Source: Odobenus rosmarus divergens (taxonomy: Eukaryota; Chordata; Mammalia; Carnivora; Odobenidae). Taken from it: 64,000 nucleotides of DNA. The stretch is from assembly GCF_000321225.1 (NCBI RefSeq), contig NW_004451862.1, positions 25,887 to 89,886 of the forward strand, written 5' to 3'. Shown piece by piece: positions 50,281 through 62,469 of the stretch. Below the pieces are notes generated by a model. The model was given only the letters and a program-made list of their open reading frames with translations. It had not been told where the DNA came from and ran no database searches. A program made the position numbers and the translations under genes. Positions within the stretch are counted from its first letter, which is position 1; each line of letters starts with the position of its first letter.

Positions 50281-53200
50281 TGAAAAATCCAATCTCATTC
50301 CATTAAGTTATTTTCCCCTAATCACTAGTAAAGTCAAGCACCTTTTAATGTATTTCTTAGCTATTTGTATTTCTTCTGTTGGAGAATGCTTGTTCATGTC
50401 CTTTGCCTGTTTTTCTGTTGAATCATTTGTCTTTTTTCTGTGTTGATTTGTAGGAGGTCTCTGGGCATTAGAGCTGGTGTCCTTTTGTCTGCTCTCTGCC
50501 ACAGATGTCTGTCATCTGTCTTTTTAAAAGTTTATTTACAGTAGTATTGCCCTAAAGATCTAATTATGGAAATAGACAAATGTATTAATCTTTCTTTTGT
50601 AGTTTTCTTGGTTTTGTCTCATACTTAGGTAGGCACCTGTATTTCAACATTTTAAAAATGCTCTCTATTTTCTTTGAATATGTTATATATTTTTTATTGC
50701 TTAGTGCTTTAATCCATATGTCCATATGGCATTGATGTGTGTGTGTGTGTGTGTGTGTGTGTGGTGGAAAGCAGGGACCTACGTGTTGTTTTTTTTTTTT
50801 TTTCAGAAGAGATAGATAGTTTTCCTAATTTATTTACTGTATTTACTCTATTATATCTGCACTAATTTGGAATTCTTTTTGAATCATAAAGTATATGGGT
50901 ATGCTTATGTTTCTTTTCTGTTCAGTTTTGTCTTTTACTGAGCTACTACCTCACTGCTTTAATTACTCTAACGTTATAATGTGTTTTGAAATCTGATGGG
51001 ACTGCTCTTCCCCCTTCATTGTTCTTTTTATTTTTCAGAATTTACTTGTCTATTCTTGTGCATTTCCTTTTTTCAGATGAATTTTAGAATCAACTCGTCA
51101 ACTTCTATTAAAAAAAAAAATCCCTTGAATTGCCTCCGACCTTTTGTGTCAAGAACTGACATCTTTACGATACAGAGTTTTGCGTTTGTTTTGTATCCAG
51201 GCCTCATATTAAACTCTGTTCTTAGCTCTGTTATTTTTCCAGTTAATTAGCCTGAAGTCCTAGGTACACAGTCATGCCAGTTACAAATAATGGAACATTT
51301 GTCTTTTCTTTGCTAATGTTTGTATCTATTTTTTTTCCTTCTACTACATTGATAAAGATCTTATGACTTCTAGGACAGTGCAGATTTATATTGATTAATA
51401 AAGAGCAGGCATCCTTCTCTTGTTTTTGACTTTAACGCAAATACCCTTTTTCACTTTAAAATATGATGATTGCCATTAAAAGAATTGATGATCGCCATTG
51501 TTTCTGATGGATAACCTTTTTCAAGTTACAGGAATACCCTTCTAGTCTTGATTCCTGATTGACTTATAGTTTTGTCAGGAACAGATAGAGAATGGTATAA
51601 ATGTCTTTTTTTTGGCATCTGCCAGGGTGATAACATGGTTATTCTCTTTAATCCATTAATGTGGCTAATGACACTATTAGGTTTCCTAATGTTGAGATAT
51701 GCTTGCATTCTTGGAATAACATTGAGTTGTTAGTGGTGTTCTGACTATGTCGATCTTTGATTTAGGATATAAAACTCTATATTAACAAGTGCCTAGAGCA
51801 GTGCCTCCTTCCCTTTTTCACATCGTGGCTCACTGGGGTAAATGGGCAGGCTTGCTGAGGGCAGAGGCGGCTGGCTTCTCAGGCTCTGCATGTTTGCCCC
51901 CGAGGCCTTGGGAGATAAATGACACCTACACCCCATCCACAGCACACTTGTTGGGAAACTCTCATTTATAGTTTTCCTCTGTGTGATGATGTCCTTTTCC
52001 TGATTTAATATCATGATTGCGTGTACTTGTGAACAAACTTGAATTTTTTTTCTTATTTTACAGTGTAACTTAGACACAAGCTGTTCCTTTGAAAAGTTGG
52101 TAATACCCATAAAACCATTTTGTCCTGGTGCTTGTTTGGGGAGAGGGAAGGTAGAAATATAGATCTTCTTTCAGTTTCTTTTTTATGTGTATGAGTTTTT
52201 ATTCTTAAAATTTCATTTATATTTTTTATTGAAGAATAATTAACACACAGTTCATATTAGTTTCAGGTGTACAATATAATGATTCAACAATTCTGTACAT
52301 GTCTCAGTGCTCATTAAGATAAGTGCACTTTTAATCCCCTTCATCTATTTCACCCAGCCCCCCAAACACCTCCCTCTGGCAACCAGTCTGTTCTCTGTAT
52401 TTAAGAGTCTCTTTTATGCTTTGATGATCAGTTTATGTAAGTTTTCCACCTCTCCTTGGGTCAGTTTGTAAAACTCTTCCATTTCATTTGGATTTTCAAA
52501 TGTATTGAGTAGAAATTGTACATAATATTTCCTAATGTGTCTCAATTTGCATATATGTGACTCTATTCCCCCTTTTTTCTTTTCCTTAGTTGGACTGTTC
52601 ATAGATTTATATATTTTATTTTCAGTTAACTATTTTTACAAGTTGTTTTTAAAATTCACTTTCTGCTTTTGTTAATACTTCTTTTTATATTCTTTGGTTC
52701 TGTTTGATTTCCTTTTAGATTAATTAGGTGAATGCTTAGTTTATTTTTCAGTCTTTCTTCTTTTATGCTTAATGCATTTAACAGATAAACTTCCCTCTGG
52801 ATTCGTGTTTGGCCGTATCCCCTAGTTTCCACCGGCAATACTGCCATAATCCTTGTTTTGTCACTTCATCTGTAGTTTTGTTTTCCTTTTTAATCCAAGA
52901 GTTATTTAGAAGTATTTATATATTTCAGCACAGTCAGGTTTTAGTTGATGTTTTTTCTATCCCTTTTTCCCCCCTTGTTACTACTTACACTGTCTCATGG
53001 ATGGAGAATATTTCCTGCGTGGATTATAGTTTGGAACTTTTTGGTGTCCTAATGTAATGAACTTTTATAAATATTCCATGGGCATTTAAAGCAAATGTAT
53101 ATTTTCTTTTTGTTTGGGTAATAGTATATCATATTTCTACATACTAAATCAAACTTGTTGTTACTCAGCTTTTCCCCTTTTATCTGCTTGATCTAAATTT

Positions 53201-53650
53201 TTGACGCAAGTATGTAAAATCTCCCACTTATTTTATCATAGTCTCTTATTTCTAGCCTTTTTTGCTTTACATACTTGAAATTCTTTTTCAGTGCATTAAA
53301 TTTCATGATTATCTTATTGGATTGTATTAGTTCGCAACATAAAGATACCTTCTTTGACCCATTTGATGCTTTTTGCCTTGATATTTCTTTACCACCTTTA
53401 CTTGATTTTCATTAGCATTTGTCTGGTGTATCTTTATCCATTTCAATATTTTCAGTTTTTCCATGTTGTTTTGTTTAGGCTTTTTTTTTCAAAACAGTAC
53501 GTGATTTTTTTTTTTTTTTACTCCATCTGGAATGTCTGCCTTTTAATTCATAATTAAAACTTTCACATTTATTACAATTCTGTAATATTTATTTATAATT
53601 CTGTCATTTTTTTCTCTTGCTAGATTTCCTTTCCTATAGTAGTTTAGGAG
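50280..53650 (-). pseudogene. Old L1 with broken ORF2
   Basis: Minus-strand frames in the right order carry decayed ORF2 segments. At 52847-52414 is the endonuclease-to-RT linker (RHIRKYYVQFL, NEMEEFYKL), near 51700 an RT-domain piece (KPNSVISHINGLK), and at 50450-50308 a post-RT piece (QAKDMNKHSPTEEIQIAKKY). Stops and frameshifts are many. A younger L1 3' end interrupts it at 52215-52425. (TG)n lies at 50737-50763 and a T-run follows. Ends are approximate. Confidence 0.75.
52215..52425 (-). mobile_element. Younger L1 3' UTR fragment
   Basis: TTAGTTTCAGGTGTACAATATA, GATTCAACAATTCTGTACAT and TTAAGAGTCTCTTTTATG are the carnivore L1 3' end inserted in older L1 DNA. Confidence 0.75.
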
Positions 53651-53671
53651 TTTGAACTCTTCTTCTTCTTC

Positions 53672-53805
53672 TTTTTTTTTTTTTTAAGTAGGCTCCATGC
53701 CCCGCGTGGAGCCCAACGCAAGGCTTGAACTCACGACCCTGAGATTAAGACCTGAGCTGAGATCAAGAGTTGGACGCTTAATTGACTGATCCACACAGGC
53801 GCCCC
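53672..53805 (-). mobile_element. SINEC, partial
   Basis: Minus-strand copy lacking most of the CT-rich body, with GAGATCAAGAGTTGGACGC and CACACAGGCGCCCC. A TTC/T-run lies on its left. Confidence 0.88.
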
Positions 53806-53999
53806 TGAAATATCACTTCTAATGGTCGTTGCACATATATAAATATATATGTATTTTTTTTACCTTTTATACTTTTGTATCATTAAAACTTTTAAAGTGA
53901 GCACATAATACCTTTGTAATAAAAAAAATAAAGCAAAGCCATCTGCGTTTAAATGTGCCTAGTATTTGTTCGTTCCTTACCAGTCTCCTGCCCCTTGCT

Positions 54000-54325
54000 C
54001 AGGCTCTCATCATGGACATTTTATATCCTTCCACTCCTGTCGATCCTGTTTATTGCTGCCAGGTTATCCTCTTAAAATCATTTTCTTCATATAACTCAGT
54101 TCCTAATTAAATCTAAACTTCTCCACCTGACACACACCCAAGTCCTCCATGACCCATTCCCGTTCTCTACCTGCCTGCGCATCTACTCTGGTCAGACTGG
54201 TTTCCTCACTCCCTCACGTGTCAGCTTTTGTTCCTTCCTTTACTTTCATTTATTTTGTTCTCTACTGTTTTCCTAGATCTCCTGAGTCCTACCGAACCAC
54301 GAAGACTCTAGATACCTGTCCTACA
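54000..54325 (+). repeat. L2-like fragment
   Basis: TAAATCTAAACTTCTCCACC, CAAGTCCTCCATGACCCATTC and CTGGTCAGACTGGTTTCCTC fit the L2 3' region, diverged. Confidence 0.45.
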
Positions 54326-54329
54326 AAAT

Positions 54330-56950
54330 AAGTTCTTCTTCTGTCCTAATAGTTTTCCATTACAGGACTGTGTGCATCTTCAGGGAGCAGAAACATTTCT
54401 GGTCACAAAACTGTGGGAAGAGACTTCATTTTTGACCATGAAACCCTAAAGCATATGTTTACTGAAAAGGGACATTTGGACGATGTCCTAAAATGACTTG
54501 AGATTGATATTAACCCCTCACGCCAAATCAAAGGTTTCTTTATTTATACTATTTCCTTAATGGCAGTGCTGGTCAACATCACCTCAATTTTAAAACCTTT
54601 CCTCAGTTTCTGAATCCTCTCTAGCAAAGGATAGTCAGTCTTCTGTTTCCTTGAGAATTGTTGGGGGCCTATCAAAATTTAGTCTGTGACCTTGAGCTCC
54701 TCTGGAAGTTTCTAGAGGCTGCTCTAGGCCTGATGCCTCAACAGAGCCTTTGCTTGCATTTCAGTAAGCGTGGCCATTCTTAGCGTAGACTCAAGTCTTA
54801 GACTCAAGCTAGGAATGGGACGCAAGAACTCTAGGCACTAAAGAAACATACTTTCTTATCAGTGCCAAGAAATAATCAGTTATCTACTGCACTCCTACCC
54901 CAACAAGACAAGGTCTTTAGCATGCTTTTTATTTTCCCTACCATCTCTTCCAGATAACTCTGCCCCCACAGTTCCTAGAAGGGAGTACATCTGCAAGCAG
55001 TGTTTTCCTCTTGAGATGGAGTTCTGCTGGATCAACAAAGCTGAATTCTTGATGAACCACTGCCCCTTGTCTAGACTTCAAAATACTTTTGGATGCTTAC
55101 ACTATGCTGTTTCTATTTTAGGACCTCAACTTAATAGTTTATTGAGACAATATGTTTGCCTGGTTTCATGGTTAGCACCAAGTCTTCTCCCTTCTTGCAT
55201 GCACTTCTTATTTTTAGTGAATAAAACATGTTTCCCCCCTGAAGTGTGGTATAGAGTCTCAGTTTTTTCATATCTCAGCAAAGCTTCTCTTGGGTATGTA
55301 GGATCCCTGGGAGCAGGTAGCTGCAAAATTCCACTACGGGATGGGGTCCGGACACATCGAAGCTCACTGTACCACTGCCTTTTTATATGTGGGTGTTATA
55401 TCATTGAGGATAAACTCACCAAAACATGTGCCTCCATTTGGAACCAAACTCAGCATCAAAAAGGTTCCGTCCTCTTCAGCGATGTGAAACATGAGGGTGG
55501 GCCCAGATGCTCGTGCTGTGTCTGCCCCCAGGTTCCTGGTAGGTGAGAGACACAGATCTGATTTAACATCCAGACTCAGGTGGTCCTGATCCTGAGAATT
55601 GCAGTCACATATGTATTTTACACAACTCGTTTCTTGCTCACTTTATGTTGTCCCTTTTGAGCATCATCACAGACATTTGGCCTTTTATAGACTCCACCGG
55701 TTCTAGGGGACCATAATCACTTTTTTAACGTTCAAATTTTCATAGACCCATAGGAGTGATTTTATGTTGACTCATGTCACAACTGAGGCATCTTTGAAGG
55801 TGTCCCTCGCTGCCTTAAAGAACAGGATGTTCCAGGCAGGTCTGAAAGTATGCTGCTCTCTAGGGACCCCAGTTTCTGTTCAGTGAAAAATTGAGAGACC
55901 AATCTCAGGATGCTAGGAGTGGGAATTCTTTCACAAGAATGCTTGAAGTGGAACAGGATAGCTACTCTCCACTTTTCATGAAGAATCGAGAGGATTACTT
56001 TTTTCAAACTATACCGCAGGTTCACATTATTGCTTTTAAGTCACTATTTCTTTTTACCAGGTTTAATGAGGGCTTTATTAATCCAAATTTTCATTTGTGT
56101 TTTTGTGCAGCCAATTTTTTCTCCTTTTCTACTGACGTTATTAAACCGTGCGATGTATGAAACCATACCACGTGTTCAAATCACAGCTGGCCTCAGGCCC
56201 AATTTAGCAGCCTTCATTTTTCTTTCTAGTAGCATATGTTTCTTCAAAATGGCTGTAAGGTTGTATAGCTTCAAACAGTCTCCATCAGTATTCCTCAAAC
56301 CCCAGCTGTCTACAAAGAAAAATCTCTATCCGGGGAATTAAAAAATGTAGGACATAAGTAGTTCAAAGTGGATATTGGGCAGTTATCTGAAAATTATCAT
56401 TAATGCTTTATTTTTATGGGAACTAACGCTTTTTCTGTTGTTGAGAGCAGCTTTAATGTTGAACCCCAGTTTATTAAAGGCCTTTAGATAAATACAGATA
56501 GTTATTATCTTAGTACTGTACCAGTTTACCTTTGCAAATAGCAATTAAGAATAAGAATATCTGAAAATGTAGCCAATGTCAAAAGTAGTCAGACTTAAAT
56601 TTTTATCCATGAAGTTCGGGTGGGTTTATTTCTGTACGCATGTATAATTCATATTTAGTTTGTTTACCATAAGCACCAACACAAAACACCAGAAAACTAA
56701 GATAACAAACTTCAATTGTAATTTTATGTTCATTACATTTCCTTACTGTTCTTTTTCTCACCCTTCCCCTCTCCACTAATCCAGGGACTGGTATTATTTG
56801 CATGTTTTCTTATTTGTAAAAGGACAAAACAGCCATTTAAAGTCTTAGATCAAAGATCAACATGGATTAAGATGTCCCATCTCTGTGAGCCCAAGTTTGA
56901 ATTTAGTGGTAATTTAATGACTGCCACAATAAAGATACACAAAGTGACCT
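54330..56950. other. Unrecognised DNA with the window's longest open frame
   Basis: At 55016-55546 (plus) a frame stays open for 176 codons, starting MEFCWINKAEFLMNHC. It is Cys- and Leu-rich and resembles no family I know. AATAAA lies inside it at about 55220. There is no CpG island, Kozak-quality start or splice signal in view, so it may be part of an old LTR or other repeat. Other frames here are under 105 codons. I cannot assign a function. Confidence 0.25.
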
Positions 56951-56959
56951 TCTTCCAGA

Positions 56960-57480
56960 TTACTTTGTTGATAGGGCATTATGCTGCTTCCATATTTTGG
57001 TGTGATGAACCACTTCAAAATTCAGTGGTTTAAGTCAATAACCTTTTATTATCATGAGCCTATGAGTTGGCTGGGTATTTCTTCTCATTTTTTGCTAGAC
57101 TCGTTTATGAGTCTGCAGTTAGCTATGGGTTAGTTAGGAAGCTGTGGTGATCTTGGGTGGCTCTCTCGCATATTTGGGGGTTTGCTGGGATAACCAGGCT
57201 CTCAATCACATGATCTTTCATCAGACTAGCCGAGGCAGGTTCTCATAGCATGGCAGAGTTCCAAGAGGGAGAGTAGAAGCGTGCAAAGCTTCTCAAGGCC
57301 TATGGATGGAACTGGCACATTATCACTTATTCCACATTCAGCTGGCCAGAGTAAGTCACAATGGGTCCCAGATTAAAGATGTGGGGGAACAAAAATGTCA
57401 CCCTTTAATGGGAAGAACTGCAAAGTCACCTTGCTACAGGTGTGGCTATAGGGAGTCCATTAAGGATGGCCTTCAGCTGT
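56960..57480 (+). repeat. Old interspersed repeat, copy 1
   Basis: CAAAATTCAGTGGTTTAAGTC, CTTTTATTATCATGAGCC, CAGTTAGCTATGGGTTAG, CATAGCATGGCAGAGTTCCAAG and GGAACTGGCACATTATCACTT. The same order recurs at about 57545 and 59120. Family not named. Confidence 0.55.
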
Positions 57481-57544
57481 GGATCACGTACATAGCTATG
57501 CTGCTCTTGACTGGGCCTTCTCTTCTCCCATCTTTGGGGGTCAC

Positions 57545-57745
57545 TAGCACTCTCCTACCCTAGGATGGCCGCAGCTGGGACAGTTGGGGTCTGTTCCACA
57601 TGTTTTCTTGCTTTCTAGCGGTCTTATTCTTATGACATAGCAGGAATTGAAGAGATGATTAGAAGGGACCAAACCCTTGAGGCCTAGAGATGGAACTGGC
57701 CCCTCATCACCTCTTCCACATTCTGTTGGCCAGAGCAAATTATAG
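57545..57745 (+). repeat. Old interspersed repeat, copy 2 (partial)
   Basis: CTTGAGGCCTAGAGATGGAAC and CACCTCTTCCACATTCTGTT match the 3' part of copy 1. Confidence 0.5.
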
Positions 57746-57886
57746 GGTGCTACAGAATGAATGTCTGTCTCTCCCAAAATTCATATGTTGAAACCAAATC
57801 TCCAATGTGAGGGTATTTGGAGGTAGGGCATTTGGGAAATGATTAGGTCATGAGGGTGGAGCCCTCGTCAATGAATATTTCCAATT
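57746..57886. repeat. Old repeat, family uncertain (MaLR-LTR-like?)
   Basis: CCCAAAATTCATATGTTGAAAC, AATGTGAGGGTATTTGGAGG and GATTAGGTCATGAGGGTGGAG are found in a common mammalian repeat. I suspect an LTR of an ancient retroelement but cannot confirm it. No viral gene is present. Confidence 0.35.
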
Positions 57887-57912
57887 CAGAGACTATTTTT
57901 AAATAGTCTCTG
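57887..57912. other. Perfect 12-bp hairpin
   Basis: CAGAGACTATTT, two T, then AAATAGTCTCTG: arms match without mismatch. It sits at the junction between an old repeat and an L1 fragment. Confidence 0.9.
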
Positions 57913-57934
57913 AGTTACTGAAATTTGTCTCTGG

Positions 57935-58640
57935 TCTCATGTTGGCAAGATGGCAAATTAGGAAGTCCCAATGCTCATCTCTCCTACAAAAACAATGAAT
58001 AAACAACTATATGCCAATGAGAATAGCTCTAGGAGAGCTCCAGAGTATAATAGAGAAGTACAATAAAGAGTACAACAGAGACAAACAAAACAACAAAATG
58101 GCAACCGTAAGTTCTCACTTATCAATGATTACTTAGAATGTCAATGCATTAAACTTATCAACAAAAAGGCATAGAATGAATAAATAAACATGATCTAGTG
58201 ATATGCTGCCTATAAGAGAGACTCACTTTAGAATTAAACACACATAGGCTGAGAGTGAAGGGACAGAAAAAGATATTTCATGCAAATGGTAACCATGAGA
58301 AAGCAGAGGTGGTTCTATTTATATCAGACAAAATGGACTTTAAGTCTAAAACCGTCTCTAGAGACAAAGGTCATTATATAATGATAAAAGGGTCAATTCA
58401 ACAAGAAGATGTAATAATTACATACACACCCAACATGAGAGCATCTAAATGTATATTTATAAATATGTTTTATAGATAACATATATAAGACTTATATATA
58501 AAAAACAGATCTGAAGGCAGAAATTGACAGCAGGAAATAATAGTAAAGGACTCCAATACCCCCACTTACAATAATGGATAGAAAATCCAGACAGAAAGCC
58601 AATGAAGAAACAGCTGACTTGAATAACACTACAGACCACA
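57935..58640 (+). pseudogene. Old L1 fragment with ORF2 endonuclease-domain remnant
   Basis: It begins with L1 5'-like GGCAAGATGGCAAATTAGGA. From 58200 it matches the ORF2 endonuclease region (MKGQKKIFHANGNHEKAEV, DKGHYIMIKGSIQQED). DNA in between is shortened, so most of the 5' UTR and ORF1 is missing. It breaks off at about 58640. Confidence 0.8.
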
Positions 58641-59119
58641 TGGCTGGGGGTTGGCTGGGTGTTGTCTTGATGACAAGTGTGACTGGATCTCAAGCCAGCC
58701 AAATAGCCTGAACTTACATGGCAGTCAGGGGTTTCAGGAATAGCAAGAGAGCAAGCCCTGATGTGCAAGTGCTTTTAAAGTCTCTGCTAATCTTTGCTAA
58801 TATCCCAGGAGCCAAAGCAAACCACATGGCCAACCCAGATAGAAAGGAGTGGTAGTACAGAGTCCACTTCTTGATGGCAGGATCTGTGATAGCACATTGC
58901 AGGAGCAAGCATGCAGAAAGGGGAACAACATTTTTATAATTTACCACACTCCTCCTCTCATGTCATCCTCTACCCCTCCCTTCAGCACTTACTCTACTCC
59001 AGGCAAACCGACCTCCTTGCTTTTCCTTAGAATGGCAGACATGCTCTCCCCTCAGCACATGCTGATCTCTTGGCCTGAAATATTCTTCCATCAGATATCC
59101 ACATAGCTAGTTCCTTTGG
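58641..59119. other. No gene seen
   Basis: Short open frames on both strands, no recognised motif. May be part of the repeat flanking it. Confidence 0.35.
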
Positions 59120-59510
59120 CTCCTTCAGGTTAGTGGGTTAACAATTTTTCTGTTCTTGACTGGACTCACTCATGTATCTGTGATAATCTGGTAGCTCAGC
59201 TGGGTGCTAGGAAGGCTTCAGCTATAATGGCTTGTGTCTGCTCCACATTACTTCTCACCCACTAGCAGACCAGACTGGGCTTGTTCACATAGTAATCGTA
59301 AGGTTGATTCCAAGCAAACATAGAAGCACGGTCAAGGCCTCTTGAGACTTAGTTTGGAACCAGCACAATATTACTTCCATCACATTCTGTTGGCCAAAGT
59401 GAGTCAGAAGGCCACATTATCAGATTCAAGGGGTGGGGAAATAGGTTCCACTTCTCAATGGGAGGGGCTTCAAAGGCATTGCAAAGGGGCAGGAATACAG
59501 GGAGGGGAAA
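59120..59510 (+). repeat. Old interspersed repeat, copy 3
   Basis: GACTGGACTCACTCATGTATC, GTCAAGGCCTCTTGAGACTT, CACATTCTGTTGGCCAAAG and AATGGGAGGGGCTTCAAAGG correspond to copies 1 and 2. Confidence 0.5.
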
Positions 59511-59967
59511 ATTCGTGGCCATTCCTGCAAGCGATACATCATAATGTGCCATCTTTCAGTATTTTTCTTCAAAACAATAGTCTTCAGCTTAAAGGAGTGT
59601 ATCTTCCGTTACTCCTGCAGTTATGTTTTCCTATCTCTCCTTTCTCTTCTTCACCATTTGGAAATTCTATCAGACATTGACTCACCTGTATCTATTCTCC
59701 AACCCCCACAGCATTTCTTTCCTAGCTTTGCTGCTCTCCCTCCACTCCTCCCCAATATGTTCTAAAAGTGTACTTTAATGTCATCTTCCAGACAGCTAAT
59801 TTGATTTCCCGCTGTGTTCCTTCTGCTACTTAGAACTTTTGTTTGAGGGATTTTTTTTTTAATCTGGCAATTATATTTACAATGTTCACAAACTGTTTCC
59901 TTTACAATTATACTTTTTTTAATTCCACAGTAGCTTGTTCTATTCTTTTATGGATACAAAATCCTCT

Positions 59968-60366
59968 CTTTTTTTTTTTTAGTTTCAAGTTTTAGTTTAA
60001 ATTCCAGTTAGTTAACATACAGTGAAAAATTAGTTTCAGGTGTAGAATTTAGTGATTCAACACTTACATACAACACCCGGTGCTCATCACAAGTGCCCTC
60101 CTTAATACCAGTCACCCATTTAGCTCAACCCATATCCACCTCCCCTCCAGTAACCCTCAGTCTGTTCTCTATAGTTAAGAGTCTCTTTTTTGGTTTGCCT
60201 CGCTTTTTTTCTCCCCATGTTCATTTGTTTTCTTTCTTAAATTCCACATATGAGAGTGAAATCATATGGTATTTGTCTTTCTCTGACATTTCGCTTAGCA
60301 TAATACGGTTTGGCTCCATCCACATCATTGCAAATGTCAGGATTTCATTCTTTTTGATGGCTGAGT

Positions 60367-60424
<58 letters not shown>

Positions 60425-60744
60425 TGTGTACATACCTCTTCTTTATTCATTCACCAGTCAGTGGACATTTGGGCTCTTTCCATAATTTGGCTATTGTTGA
60501 TGCTGCTGCTATAAACATTGGGGTACATATATCCCTTTGAATCAGTATTTTTGTATCTTTTGGGGTAAATACCTAGCAGTGCAATTGCTAGGTCATAGGG
60601 TAGCGCTATTTTTAACTTTTTGAGGAACCTCCACACTGTCTTCCAGAATGGCTGCACCAGCTTGCATTCCCACCCACAGTGCAAGAGGGTTCCCCTTTCT
60701 CCGCATCCTCGCCAACATCTGTTGTTGCCTGTGTTGTTCATTTT
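59968..60744 (-). pseudogene. 5'-truncated L1 with ORF2 C-terminal remnant
   Basis: Target duplications CAAAATCCTCT (59957-59967 and 60745-60755) bound it. On the minus strand ORF2 C-terminal pieces [19 protein letters not shown] and KYYSAIKKNEILTF are readable. A (CT)n(GT)n tract at 60373-60430 sits where the ORF2 frame would run, so it is broken. The 3' UTR follows to 59985. Confidence 0.9.
60373..60430. repeat. CT/GT compound microsatellite inside L1
   Basis: About 17 CT units followed by about 12 GT units, grown within the L1 ORF2 region. Confidence 0.97.
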
Positions 60745-60769
60745 CAAAATCCTCTTGAATCTCTCTCTG

Positions 60770-61573
60770 AGGACTTTTTCCTAAAGTTTTCTTGTTTCCT
60801 GCATTAAGCCTTGGGAGTTAGTTCCTCTATTCTGCTTTGCTTCACTTTTCCATGCTGTTCATCATCTTCAGATAACGGGCAATTATTTTTCAGCTGGCCT
60901 CTTCTGAGCTGTTCCAGTTAATTATTAATGATCATAATGTGACTACTATCTTTGTTGTTACTCTGGATCACATAATATTATCTATTTGAGAAACAATTCA
61001 GTAAAAAATCAGTGCCTGTAATTTGGAGTATTGTAATTTGGAGCATCTGCTCTTGTGACTTTCAAACTGCTCTTGTGACTTTCAAACAGGGGCTTCTGCT
61101 TAAGCACTGTGTGATTTTTGTCTCCTTGGCATCTTAATGCGTATGGGAGGGCTTTCCTGATTAGCAGTCATAAAAGGCTCTCACTGAACCTCTGCTTTAG
61201 GTGCTTTGAAGCAGATTTTTGTGAGGGTTAACCTCCTGACCCCCAAAGTGAAACTCCTGTATTTCAAATAGCCTATTTTTTGAGCCAGACTATTCTAAGC
61301 ATACCTTAACAAATTTGGTGAAAATTCATTCAGCCATTTTCTTGTGATAGTGATATGTGTTTATAAAAATATTCAACACTGTATTGTTCATAATTTCAAG
61401 TAATTGAAAACCTATTTGAAAATCATTTGGCATATTATATAGCATATATTCTGATAAATGTGCGGTGGAAAGATGCACCATTATACCTTTTGAATTTTCT
61501 AATCACGTAAAGCTTTTTAAAAAAGGTCATCTGGTGTTAACTGGTAGTAGAGTTACATGGAATTTTTGTTTCC
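60770..61573. other. No gene seen; small tandem duplication
   Basis: TGCTCTTGTGACTTTCAAAC occurs twice in a row at 61048-61087. Otherwise unique AT-rich DNA. Confidence 0.5.
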
Positions 61574-61586
61574 TTCCTTATACATT

Positions 61587-61589
<3 letters not shown>

Positions 61590-61621
<32 letters not shown>

Positions 61622-61930
61622 TTTTAATTTAGATTCAATTGGCCAGCATATAGTACATCATTAGTTTTTGGTGTAGTGTTCAATGATCGTTAGTTGCATA
61701 TAACACCCAGTGCTCATCACATCACATGGCCTCCTTAATGCCCATCACCCAGTTACCCCACCCCTCCACCCCTTCCCTTTCCACAACCCTCAGTTTGTTT
61801 CCCAGAGTCAAGAGTTTCTCATGGTTTGGCTCCCTCTCTGATTTCTTCCCATTCAGATTTTCCTCCCTTCCCCTATGATCCTCTGCTCTATTTCTTATAT
61901 TCCACTTTATGAGTGAAACATATGATATGC
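61590..61930 (-). mobile_element. L1 3' end insertion with TTTA-repeat tail
   Basis: Target duplications TTCCTTATACATTTTA (61574-61589) and TTCCTTATACGTTTTA (61931-61946) flank it. The tail has become about nine TTTA units. The 3' UTR reads CATATAGTACATCATTAG and AACACCCAGTGCTCATCAC. Very short, 5'-truncated copy. Confidence 0.92.
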
Positions 61931-61946
61931 TTCCTTATACGTTTTA

Positions 61947-62319
61947 AGTTAAGAGAAAAGAAATTATTCAAAAAGCCAGTTTTGCAATATTATCTCAACA
62001 ATGTAAAAACGCATAGAAAAAAATGGGAGAAAAAAATGCCAGGTCTCTCCTCTGAACTCTTAGAAGGCTTATTGTGCAATATTACTCATTAAGCACATGT
62101 TCTTCAACATTCCCAACTAAGTGGTGTTATGGGGAAGGGCTTCATGTCTTAAAAGTCATTGTATTGTTTAGAATGCCTAGTGCAAAACTGTCCTTAAGTA
62201 AATACATGATGGTTGATGAAAAAAGTGACATAGCTTATTTTATGACACTGAGTGGACTGGTTATTTCACAGGTAAACTTGCTCTTTTGCTGTCACGGAGG
62301 CTTACATAGTAATGGATAA
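61947..62319. other. No gene seen
   Basis: An 81-codon frame at 62074-62319 has no known motif. Confidence 0.35.
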
Positions 62320-62465
62320 TATGAAGAAATCAATGCACAGAAATGTAATACACCTTGCCCAAGATCATGTAGCTCATAAGTGAGACATTTGGGATTTGTA
62401 CTCAGGTGATCTTGCTCTGGAGCTTGGGATGTTTACCAATACACACTATGTCAAATGGCTTGATA
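62320..62465 (-). repeat. MIR (minus)
   Basis: CACCTTGCCCAAGATCATGTAG, CTCATAAGTGAGACATTTGGG and CTTGCTCTGGAGC read as reverse-complement MIR. Confidence 0.7.
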
Positions 62466-62469
62466 GATT

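Noticed and set aside
57746..57886. Intact endogenous retrovirus
   Set aside because: Only a short LTR-like fragment of uncertain family is present; no gag, pol or env sequence was recognised.
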